DNA of 13,738 bases from CADEDV01 sp964412375 (GTDB lineage Bacteria > Bacteroidota > Bacteroidia > Chitinophagales > Chitinophagaceae): NCBI GenBank assembly GCA_964412375.1, contig CAYPOD010000058.1, forward strand, positions 1 through 13,738. The letters run 5' to 3'. A model generated the notes under the pieces. The model was not told where the DNA came from and did not search any database. It worked only from the letters and a program-made list of their open reading frames with translations. This document shows positions 1-6,577 of the stretch, piece by piece (position 1 is the first letter of the stretch; each line of letters starts with the position of its first letter). The position numbers and the translations under genes were made by a program.

Positions 1-2
1 TG

Positions 3-1253
3 CTACGACAAAACCCGGAATGGGTGAAAGAAAGACTGGCGGTAAAACATTTTGCCGAAACCGGGCTGGTGGATACCGTTCTTTCATTCGATGACCAGCG
101 GAAAAAGCTACAGCTTGAATTTGATAATATCCAGTCAAAGATTAACAGCACATCCAAAGAGATTGGCCAACTGATGGCGAAAGGACAGAAGGAAGAAGCA
201 GAAGCCAAAAAAAAGGAAGTGGCTGCATTGAAATTATCCCAGCAACCTATTACTGAACAATTAAGCAATGTTGAAAAGCAATTGCTGAATGAGCAACTGA
301 AATTACCCAACCTCCCTTCTGAAAAAGTTCCGGAAGGCAAAACTCCGGAAGATAATGTTGTGATAAGAGAAGGCGGTGTTAAACCCAAACTACCGGATGG
401 TGCACTTCCTCATTGGGACCTGATCAAAAAATATGACATTGTTGATTTTGAAACCGGGGCAAAGATCACCGGCAGCGGGTTTCCCATTTACAAAGGCAAA
501 GGCGCCAAACTGCAGCGGGCATTGATACAATATTTTCTTGATTTTAATACTGCAGCAGGTTACACGGAATACCTCCCGCCTTTTATGGTGAATGAAACAT
601 CAGCTTACGGCACCGGGCAACTGCCGGATAAAGAAGGGCAGATGTATCACATGCAGGAGGATAATTTTTATCTTATTCCTACTTCAGAAGTGCCCATTAC
701 CAATATCTACCGTGATGAAATAGTGAAAGAGACGGATCTCCCTTTAAGGATGACAGCTTATTCTCCGTGTTTCAGAAGAGAGGCCGGCAGTTTTGGTAAA
801 GATGTTCGTGGTTTGAACCGTGTCCACCAGTTTGATAAGGTCGAGATCGTTCAGCTTACTCATCCTGAAACAAGCTATACGGCACATGAAGAAATGGTAT
901 TGCATGTAGAAAAACTGCTGCAAACGCTAGAGCTGCCTTATCGCATCCTGGCTTTGTGTGCTGGCGATATGAGTTTCACCGCTGCGCTTACATATGACTT
1001 TGAAGTGTACAGCGCAGCCCAGGAGCGCTGGCTGGAAGTGAGTTCCGTTTCCAATTTTGAAGCCTATCAAACCAACCGGATGAAGATTCGTTTTAAAGAC
1101 GAAAAAGGCAAAACACAGTTGTTACATTCTTTGAATGGCAGCTCTCTTGCTTTGCCAAGGATCATGGCCTGCCTGCTGGAAAACAAACAGGGAAATGGTG
1201 AGATAGGTTTGCCGGCAGTGCTGCATTCTTACTTTGGAGCAAACTCCATTTAA
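3..1253 (+). CDS. serS: Seryl-tRNA synthetase, 5'-truncated by window edge
   Basis: Class II aminoacyl-tRNA synthetase that charges tRNA-Ser with serine in the cytoplasm. The reading frame is open to the left edge (first visible residues LRQNPEWVKERL), so the true start lies a few codons outside the window; the GTG at 24 is in frame but is not the start. 416 residues are visible, nearly the usual full length. Residues about 30-100 form the charged antiparallel coiled-coil arm that grips the tRNA long variable arm. The catalytic domain follows, with motif 1 around YLPPFMVNETSAYGTGQLP, motif 2 around CFRREAGSFGKDVRG (residues 256-270) and motif 3 around LNGSSLALPR (residues 377-386). The serine/tRNA-site segment EVSSVSNFEAYQ is the form I associate with Bacteroidota enzymes. 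All key motifs are intact. The gene is convergent with the protease gene downstream and ends at a shared hairpin. Confidence 0.97.
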   Translation, partial: LRQNPEWVKERLAVKHFAETGLVDTVLSFDDQRKKLQLEFDNIQSKINSTSKEIGQLMAKGQKEEAEAKKKEVAALKLSQQPITEQLSNVEKQLLNEQLKLPNLPSEKVPEGKTPEDNVVIREGGVKPKLPDGALPHWDLIKKYDIVDFETGAKITGSGFPIYKGKGAKLQRALIQYFLDFNTAAGYTEYLPPFMVNETSAYGTGQLPDKEGQMYHMQEDNFYLIPTSEVPITNIYRDEIVKETDLPLRMTAYSPCFRREAGSFGKDVRGLNRVHQFDKVEIVQLTHPETSYTAHEEMVLHVEKLLQTLELPYRILALCAGDMSFTAALTYDFEVYSAAQERWLEVSSVSNFEAYQTNRMKIRFKDEKGKTQLLHSLNGSSLALPRIMACLLENKQGNGEIGLPAVLHSYFGANSI

Positions 1254-1273
1254 ACAATTACATGGCAGAAAAA

Positions 1274-1305
1274 GAAAATTCCGTCCTGAATAAGACGGAA
1301 TTTTC
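1274..1305. terminator. Bidirectional hairpin terminator between serS and the M43 protease gene
   Basis: A perfect 12-bp stem (GAAAATTCCGTC at 1274-1285, its complement at 1294-1305) encloses an 8-nt loop. Read on the minus strand, the stem runs into a T-rich tract (TTTTCTTTTTCTG), a standard intrinsic terminator for the protease gene ending at 1322. On the plus strand a T6 run lies about 10 nt after the stem, so termination of serS is plausible but less canonical. The hairpin lies between the convergent stop codons. Confidence 0.8.
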
Positions 1306-1321
1306 CTGAAAGAATTTTTTC

Positions 1322-2311
1322 TTATCGCAAACTAGCCCTCGGGCCTCCCACTGCATAAGTGGCTTGCATACGTGCCGCCTGCCCGGCAGAGAACATATAC
1401 ATGCAGGCATCATAGGTATAATCCATATAGTTCATGGTCATCTCTACAGGATTGCCGGAACAAGTGCTGTAATGTGGGTAGGCAGGACACCCGCCGTTGG
1501 AAGTATTGTGCACCGGTGTATCGCTAACAAAATCATTACCGCAAGTGGCATCACCCCAGATATGACGCAGATTGAAATAATGTCCCACTTCATGAGTTGC
1601 AGTTCTGCCTTTATTAAAGTTTGTAAACAGGCTATAGTTGCCACGACCAAAAGCATTGTTATCTACTACCACACCATCTGTTGACAAACTACCACCAGGA
1701 AACTGTGCATAACCAAGAATATTATTAGCCAGGTTGCACACCCAGATATTTAACGTAGTAGAGGGTGAAGTGGGATTTATTCCTCCTTTTGTACTTTTCT
1801 TCATATCATCATTGGTCCGCCAGCTTTGCTTGTTGGTTTGCTTTCTGGTAACATTAGCCGTAGTCCAGATAAATTTAATCCTGATATCACCTGAACGAAC
1901 TCCCTGGAAAATGGACGGAGTAAGACCATAATCAGCATTATAAGCTCCGAAGTCTTCATTTAATACATCAATCTGCGACTGAATTTGTGCATTGGATACA
2001 TTCTCAGCAGAAGTTTTGTATAAAACATTCACATGAACGGGCAGCTCCAGCACTCCATCTGCCGTTAGTCGCAAAGATTCTCTTTTTTGAATATAGTCCC
2101 GGGTGAATGCTTCGATTTCATTCATCCGCTGGCGCAGCGATGGATCGGCAGCCAGTTGTTGCTCCAGCATTTCATGAGAATAACATTCTCTTGCTGTTCC
2201 ATCAAGAGAAATTTCTTCTTCCATAATTTTTTCTTCACCAGGACCGGTATTTTTATTACAACCCGCAACCAATAAAAGCAGTCCGGCAAAAAATAAAAGA
2301 CATTTTCTCAT
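1322..2311 (-). CDS. Secreted M43 (pappalysin-like) zinc metalloprotease lipoprotein
   Basis: Predicted extracytoplasmic zinc endopeptidase of 329 residues. The N-terminus is a lipoprotein signal: MRKC, a hydrophobic core, then lipobox LVAGC with the lipidated Cys at 18, followed by a charged linker. The zinc site is HEVGHYFNLRH at 240-250: His240, His244 and His250 as ligands and Glu241 as catalytic base. A metzincin Met-turn follows at MNYMDYT (Met296). Several cysteines (257, 275, 284, 303) around the active site could form disulphides, as in family M43B. The Gly usual before the third ligand in metzincins (HExxHxxGxxH) is Asn247 here. No C-terminal sorting domain is present; the protein ends soon after the catalytic domain, so membrane anchoring by the lipid is expected. 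The exact substrate is unknown. The gene ends at the hairpin shared with serS and begins 227 bp downstream of the alkB-like gene. Confidence 0.9.
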   Translation of the reverse strand: MRKCLLFFAGLLLLVAGCNKNTGPGEEKIMEEEISLDGTARECYSHEMLEQQLAADPSLRQRMNEIEAFTRDYIQKRESLRLTADGVLELPVHVNVLYKTSAENVSNAQIQSQIDVLNEDFGAYNADYGLTPSIFQGVRSGDIRIKFIWTTANVTRKQTNKQSWRTNDDMKKSTKGGINPTSPSTTLNIWVCNLANNILGYAQFPGGSLSTDGVVVDNNAFGRGNYSLFTNFNKGRTATHEVGHYFNLRHIWGDATCGNDFVSDTPVHNTSNGGCPAYPHYSTCSGNPVEMTMNYMDYTYDACMYMFSAGQAARMQATYAVGGPRASLR

Positions 2312-2538
2312 ACAGATTAATTTTTTTGTGTGGTAAAAAGGTAAAAACGATGTCTGAATATATGATAATAATTTTTACATTAACACTTGTTAGTATTCGT
2401 TTTTTTGCAACGGGGTAGCAAACGGGTTGTTTTCAGAATCTCTTTTACAATTTCATGATACTTTACTGCTGTCAAACTGCGGAGCCTGGAATGCGGCACA
2501 GAAAATAATTTCGTCTGGGGTTTATTTTGAAAAAAATA
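2312..2538. other. Intergenic region between the alkB-like and protease genes
   Basis: A/T-rich gap of 227 bp that should hold the protease promoter and the end of the alkB-like transcript. An exact tandem 8-bp repeat (GGTAAAAA at 2332-2339 and 2340-2347) lies just upstream of the protease start and includes, on the minus strand, a near match to the Bacteroidota -7 box (TACCTTTT), but no TTTG lies at the right distance. No convincing terminator, RNA gene or small ORF is visible. Confidence 0.4.
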
Positions 2539-3582
2539 TTAACCAGCCTGCGTGATTTTCACTCTCCTGTTCATTACATGAAACCAGGCAGGTGGTATCA
2601 AAGACAATAACATCATTCCCGGATACCCGGTTGGCATTTGCGGAGAATCTTCATGATGGCGCAGCACCTGGTATTTGCGGCTGGCGAGATAGTGATGATC
2701 GGAGTGACGGCTCAGCTCGAACAACATAATTCTTCCTATCACATGATCGCTGTTCCAGCTATGCGCCGGCATAGCCCTTTCGTATTTGCCATCACCGATG
2801 GTTTTGCGCTGCAGGCCATAATGTTCAATATAGTTAACAGTTTCCAGCAACAGGATGCCGATTCCTGCTGCAACCAGGTAATACAAAGTGATCAGCCAGC
2901 CAAAAAAATAAAATATGATGCCGATGAAAAAAAACTGAATGAATGTAAATTGTATCATTTCATTGTGCCATGAAAAAAAGGGCTTCCCTTTTTTCTGCAC
3001 ATCCTTGCCGGCAATTTTCCAGGCACTGAAATAACTAAACACAATGCTGCGGAAATAAAAACCATAGACCGATTCGCCATAACGGGCACTGCTGGGATCA
3101 TCCGGTGTGGCCACCCGTTTGTGATGGCCTTTATTGTGTTCGATGAAAAAGTGCATGTATTGCGATGTCAGCAACAGCATTTTTGCCAGTGTTTGTTCAA
3201 AAACCGTACTGCGGTGGCCCAGTTCATGCCCTACGTTGATACCAAACACACCGCATAACATTCCCATTACCCAGATGCGGCCAATGGTATCCACCAACGT
3301 CATTTCCTGCAACATGGACTGAAGAAAGAACCAGAGGGCCGCATATTGCAGAGGTACCACCAGGTACAGCAATATATCATAGGTCTTGTCTTTTTTGGCC
3401 AGTTCCTCTTCGGCGGCGTTCATATTAGCCGGGCTGGGTTTAATAAACAATTCGGCAAGAGGGATAATCACCCAGGCCCACAACAAGGGCAGCCATATCT
3501 CCCATCCTGTCACCATAAAGGCCCGGAATGAGCCGAAATAGATAATAAAAGGAGAAGCATACTTGAATGCCCGAAAATTCAT
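2539..3582 (-). CDS. alkB: AlkB-type membrane alkane 1-monooxygenase / fatty-acid desaturase-like di-iron enzyme
   Basis: Integral inner-membrane non-haem di-iron enzyme of 347 residues. The histidine boxes of the AlkB branch are all present: HELGH at 119-123, EHNKGHH at 148-154 and RHSDHH at 292-297, plus the AlkB signature NYIEHYG at 250-256. The segment after the last box (PTGYPGMMLLSLIPPAWF) also matches AlkB proteins rather than ordinary desaturases. Hydrophobic stretches at about 9-25, 29-46, 67-90, 101-118, 213-228 and 230-248 fit the multi-span fold. The family hydroxylates the terminal methyl of medium-chain alkanes with O2 and electrons from rubredoxin. No rubredoxin or rubredoxin reductase gene is in the window, and the protein is shorter than the roughly 400-residue Pseudomonas AlkB, so the natural substrate is open. 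Family assignment is secure, alkane specificity is not. It is divergent from the DUF1800 gene. Confidence 0.87.
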   Translation of the reverse strand: MNFRAFKYASPFIIYFGSFRAFMVTGWEIWLPLLWAWVIIPLAELFIKPSPANMNAAEEELAKKDKTYDILLYLVVPLQYAALWFFLQSMLQEMTLVDTIGRIWVMGMLCGVFGINVGHELGHRSTVFEQTLAKMLLLTSQYMHFFIEHNKGHHKRVATPDDPSSARYGESVYGFYFRSIVFSYFSAWKIAGKDVQKKGKPFFSWHNEMIQFTFIQFFFIGIIFYFFGWLITLYYLVAAGIGILLLETVNYIEHYGLQRKTIGDGKYERAMPAHSWNSDHVIGRIMLFELSRHSDHHYLASRKYQVLRHHEDSPQMPTGYPGMMLLSLIPPAWFHVMNRRVKITQAG

Positions 3583-3601
3583 CTTTATTTTAAGAATTTC
3601 T

Positions 3602-3609
3602 CAAAAATA
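3602..3609 (-). promoter_or_regulatory. Candidate -7 box for the alkB-like gene
   Basis: On the minus strand the octamer TATTTTTG matches the Bacteroidota -7 consensus TAnnTTTG exactly and sits 19 nt upstream of the ATG. No TTG is found at the expected -33 distance, so this rests on one short A/T-rich match. Confidence 0.35.
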
Positions 3610-3702
3610 ACCCGATTTTTTTATCGTTATGCTGTGCGCAGTCATGCAGCCAACTTAAACCACGCTGCTTCTTTACAGTCTGAAAACAAAATTTTTAACT
3701 AC

Positions 3703-5160
3703 ATGCCCCTGACCAATCAGCTCAAAAACCAGCATCTGCTTTGGCGGGCCGGTTTTGGACCTGCTGTTGAGCAACTGGACGACATGTCCCGGTATAGCCC
3801 ACAACAATTTTATAAAGCACTGGTAAAAGCATCTTCCAAAAAACCCGGATTTATTGATGTGGCAGATGATTACCTGAAGGGGCTGGTGATGGGTGTGCAG
3901 GAAATCGGCCGCCAACAGGGAGAAATTTCTGCTGAGGAAAGAAAAAAGCGGCAACAAAAGAACAAGGAGAGCATCCGCAGCCTCAATATTTACTGGATGC
4001 ATGAAATGGTGAACAGCGCTGCGCAACTCCGGGAAAAGATGGCTTTTTTCTGGCATGGACATTTTGCCTGCCGCAACCTGAATGTTTTTTACCAGCAGGG
4101 CCTGCTGGATATTTTAAGAAGAAATGCCCTGGGCAATTTTGGTGTAATGCTGAAAGAAGTGTCCAGGTCAGCAGCTATGTTGTTTTTTCTCAACAACCAG
4201 CAAAACCGAAAGGACAGTCCCAATGAAAACTTTGCAAGGGAAGTAATGGAGCTTTTTACCATGGGCAGGGGTAATTATACAGAAAAAGATATTAAAGAAG
4301 CGGCAAGAGCTTTTACCGGTTGGGGTGCCAACCTGAGAGGTGAATTTGTTTTCAGGAGAGGGCAACATGATTATGGTAAAAAAACAGTGTTGGGCAGATC
4401 TGGAAATTTTGATGGTGATGAAGTACTGGACATTTTACTGGAAGAAAAACAAACAGCACACTATATCACCCAAAAAATATATAAGTTTTTTGTACATGAA
4501 AAGCCCGACTTGGAAAAGATCAGCTGGCTGGCTGATAGATTTTATAAGAACAACTATGAAATATCCGGCTTGCTGGAAGACATATTCACCAGCGATTGGT
4601 TTTACGAAGAAAAAAATACCGGCTCCCGGATCAAATCTCCGGTTGAATTACTGATTGGCATACAAAGGATGCTGCCTATGGAAATTGAGAAAGAAGAAAC
4701 ATTGCTGGTATTACAAAGAATACTGGGACAGATTTTGTTCTTTCCGCCCAATGTGGCGGGATGGCCGGGTGGCAAATCCTGGATTGACAGCAGCAGCCTG
4801 ATGATGCGGATGCGGATTCCCAAACTGATCAATGATATGGATGAAATAAATATGAAACCAAAAGCTGATGATGATACCATGATGGGCCGCATGGATGATG
4901 AAAATCCGAAGCCACAACCAAATACAGCGCTTCGCCGCCAGGTGATCAATGCCTCCATTGACTGGAAAAATTATGTAAAGCATTTTGAGTCAACAGAAAG
5001 AGAAAAATTAGTGAATGCCATTGCGGGTATTCTGTTGCAAACAAAAACTGGTGTGGATGCAGAACTTATAAAAAAATATGCAGACGAAAGCGGCAGAGAG
5101 AACTTTATTAAAACAGCAACATTACAAATCATGTGTACACCGGAGTACCAGTTGTGTTAA
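3703..5160 (+). CDS. DUF1800 domain-containing protein
   Basis: Protein of 485 residues from the ATG at 3703. A GTG at 3634 would add 23 residues, but they look neither like a signal peptide nor like the family; the homologous N-terminus is the LLWRAGFGP segment (12-20). Other family landmarks are EKMAFFWHGHF (111-121), NENFAREVMELFTMG (174-188) followed by AARAFTGW (200-207), HDYGKKTVLG (222-231), SPVELLIG (312-319) and FPPNVAGWPGGKSWI (347-361). An acidic, Met- and Pro-rich linker (about 386-407, with DDD and DDE runs) separates the main domain from a short helical C-terminus. No signal peptide or membrane segment is visible. The biochemical role of DUF1800 is not established to my knowledge; the gene is very often next to a DUF1501 gene, as here, with 66 bp between them and probable co-transcription. 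Confidence 0.92.
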   Translation: MPLTNQLKNQHLLWRAGFGPAVEQLDDMSRYSPQQFYKALVKASSKKPGFIDVADDYLKGLVMGVQEIGRQQGEISAEERKKRQQKNKESIRSLNIYWMHEMVNSAAQLREKMAFFWHGHFACRNLNVFYQQGLLDILRRNALGNFGVMLKEVSRSAAMLFFLNNQQNRKDSPNENFAREVMELFTMGRGNYTEKDIKEAARAFTGWGANLRGEFVFRRGQHDYGKKTVLGRSGNFDGDEVLDILLEEKQTAHYITQKIYKFFVHEKPDLEKISWLADRFYKNNYEISGLLEDIFTSDWFYEEKNTGSRIKSPVELLIGIQRMLPMEIEKEETLLVLQRILGQILFFPPNVAGWPGGKSWIDSSSLMMRMRIPKLINDMDEINMKPKADDDTMMGRMDDENPKPQPNTALRRQVINASIDWKNYVKHFESTEREKLVNAIAGILLQTKTGVDAELIKKYADESGRENFIKTATLQIMCTPEYQLC

Positions 5161-5182
5161 ACCCCTATCCCCTAAAGGGGAA
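5161..5182. repeat. Short GC-rich inverted repeat after the DUF1800 stop codon
   Basis: Immediately after the stop codon lies CCCCT...CCCCTAAAGGGGAA. The self-complementary core CCCCTAAAGGGG is at 5169-5180, with a second CCCCT copy at 5162-5166 that can pair alternatively with the same AGGGG. It resembles fragments of small interspersed repeats I recall from many Bacteroidota genomes (recollection, not a search). There is no T-tract, so an intrinsic terminator is unlikely and read-through into the next gene is expected. Confidence 0.4.
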
Positions 5183-5226
5183 TAAGAATCAAGCATCTGA
5201 ATATTGCTAAACGAACTCGAAATAAA

Positions 5227-6495
5227 ATGAAAAATAAAAAATCAGCAGACGCTTCGAAAGCCTCTTCGCCAATTGGCGGAGGAATTTGGAGGGGGCCGCT
5301 TATCAAACGCAAAGAATTCATTCAGATCGGGTCCCTGGCCACTGCTTCTATGATGGTTCCCAAATTCCTGAAGGCATTTGAAGAAAGATCCATGGTGCTG
5401 CCGGGAAATAAAGTGGTAGTGATCCTGCAACTTAGTGGTGGCAACGACGGCTTAAATACGGTCATTCCTGTCCGCAATGATATTTATTATAAGGAAAGGC
5501 CACGACTGGGTGTTGCCCGCACAAAAGCATTATCGCTGTCAGATGAAGCCGGTCTGCATCCATCCTTAACAGCATTCAAAGAATTATATGATGACGGCAG
5601 TCTCGCCATCTTAAACAGTGTGGGTTATCCCAATCCAGATCGTTCGCATTTCCGCAGCATGGACATCTGGCATACCGCCAGCCAGAGCAATGAATACTGG
5701 TCTACTGGCTGGGTAGGCCGCTACCTGGATGCACAATGCAAGGGTTGTGATAAACCGACCCATGCTATTGAAATTGATGATGTATTAAGCCTGGCGCTGA
5801 AAGGGGATGAAATGAAAGGTATTGCCATGAAAGATCCCCGTCGTCTTTTTGGTACGGCCAATGAAAAATTTTTCAGGGATGTGATGAAACATCACCAGGA
5901 CGAACCAGGTGAACAGCCTGCTGATTACCTGTATAAAACAATGGCCGAAACACTTTCCTCCGCTGATTATATTTTCAAGCACAGCAAAACACATCCCACC
6001 AATGCCGATTACCCGAAAACGGAGCTGGGCAACAGCTTAAAGACCATTGCTTCACTGATCTACTCTGAGATCAACACCAAAGTGTATTATGTGTCACTCG
6101 GAAGTTTTGATACGCATATCAACCAGGAGTTTCAGCAGCAGCGTTTGTTTACAGAAATGAATAATGCGGTAAAAGCATTTGTAAAGGACCTGAAAACCAA
6201 TAACCGTTTTGACGATGTGCTGCTTTTCACTTTCTCTGAGTTTGGTCGCAGGGTGAAGCAAAATGCCAGCAATGGCACCGATCATGGCACGGCGAACAAT
6301 ATGTTTTTTATAGGCGGAGGACTAAAACAAACAGGAGTTATCAATCCGCTGCCTGATCTCTCAGACCTCGATGATGGTGATCTGAAGTATAAAGTAGATT
6401 TTAAAAATGTGTATGCTACCGTATTGAACAAATGGCTAAAGACAGACGACAAAACGATATTGACTACGCAATATGATTATCTGAATTTTCTGTAA
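5227..6495 (+). CDS. DUF1501 domain-containing protein
   Basis: Protein of 422 residues of the DUF1501 family, which belongs to the alkaline-phosphatase/sulfatase-like fold group. Landmarks are LQLSGGNDGLNTVIP (67-81), NPDRSHFRSMDIWHTA (136-151), GSFDTH (292-297), FSEFGRR (336-342) and NGTDHGTANNMF (349-360); the Asp and His residues in the last three are the likely metal-site candidates. The family's usual export leader is recognisable at LIKRKEF (25-31) plus the hydrophobic IQIGSLATASMMVPKF, a Tat-like signal with Arg-Lys instead of Arg-Arg. It is preceded by about 25 unusual residues encoded partly by a palindromic REP-like sequence (5258-5301). The ATG at 5227 is the only ATG or GTG in frame upstream of the leader. 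Enzymatic activity is not established; the adjacent DUF1800 gene implies a shared role. The gene ends before a hairpin shared with the convergent OPT gene. Confidence 0.92.
   Translation: MKNKKSADASKASSPIGGGIWRGPLIKRKEFIQIGSLATASMMVPKFLKAFEERSMVLPGNKVVVILQLSGGNDGLNTVIPVRNDIYYKERPRLGVARTKALSLSDEAGLHPSLTAFKELYDDGSLAILNSVGYPNPDRSHFRSMDIWHTASQSNEYWSTGWVGRYLDAQCKGCDKPTHAIEIDDVLSLALKGDEMKGIAMKDPRRLFGTANEKFFRDVMKHHQDEPGEQPADYLYKTMAETLSSADYIFKHSKTHPTNADYPKTELGNSLKTIASLIYSEINTKVYYVSLGSFDTHINQEFQQQRLFTEMNNAVKAFVKDLKTNNRFDDVLLFTFSEFGRRVKQNASNGTDHGTANNMFFIGGGLKQTGVINPLPDLSDLDDGDLKYKVDFKNVYATVLNKWLKTDDKTILTTQYDYLNFL
5258..5301. repeat. REP-like palindromic element inside the start of the DUF1501 gene
   Basis: The segment is bounded by AAGC (5258-5261) and GCTT (5298-5301) and contains the perfect 12-bp palindrome CGCCAATTGGCG (5267-5278), flanked by CCTC and GAGG, followed by a G-rich run at 5287-5295. 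This arrangement resembles small GC-rich interspersed repeats I remember from Chitinophagaceae intergenic regions (recollection, not a database result). It is in frame and encodes about residues 11-25, including SPIGGGIWRGP, which lacks similarity to the normal DUF1501 N-terminus. Only one copy is visible in this window, so copy number is untested. Confidence 0.5.
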
Positions 6496-6521
6496 GATAC
6501 ACGGATCTGTACCCGGAAATT

Positions 6522-6556
6522 AAAATCCCGTCTCGTTTGAAACGACACGGGATTTT
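6522..6556. terminator. Bidirectional hairpin terminator between DUF1501 and OPT genes
   Basis: AAAATCCCGT (6522-6531) pairs with ACGGGATTTT (6547-6556); after a single C-C mismatch the stem continues for 5 bp (TCGTT with AACGA) to a TGA loop. The A/T ends supply T-rich tails in both directions (ATTTTGTTTTG on plus, ATTTTAATTT on minus). The hairpin lies between the stop codons of two convergent genes, so it probably serves both. Confidence 0.82.
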
Positions 6557-6577
6557 GTTTTGCAAAAATCCGGTTTA

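Noticed and set aside
1364..1684. Plus-strand ORF of 106 codons antisense to the protease gene
   Set aside because: It lies inside the well-supported M43 coding sequence, has no recognisable motif and looks like a shadow of codon bias.
2336..2343. TACCTTTT (minus strand) as a -7 box of the protease gene
   Set aside because: One mismatch to the consensus and no TTG at a suitable distance; it falls in an A/T-rich tandem repeat where chance matches are likely.
2502..2528. AAAATAA...TTATTTT inverted repeat after the alkB-like gene
   Set aside because: Only a 7-bp A/T stem with a 13-nt loop; too weak to call a terminator.
3634..3702. GTG-initiated 23-codon extension of the DUF1800 gene
   Set aside because: The extension is not signal-like, and the ATG at 3703 places the conserved N-terminal motif at the expected distance.
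4855..4925. Asp/Met/Pro-rich stretch in DUF1800 considered as a metal-binding module
   Set aside because: It has no recognisable motif and fits a flexible acidic linker between domains.
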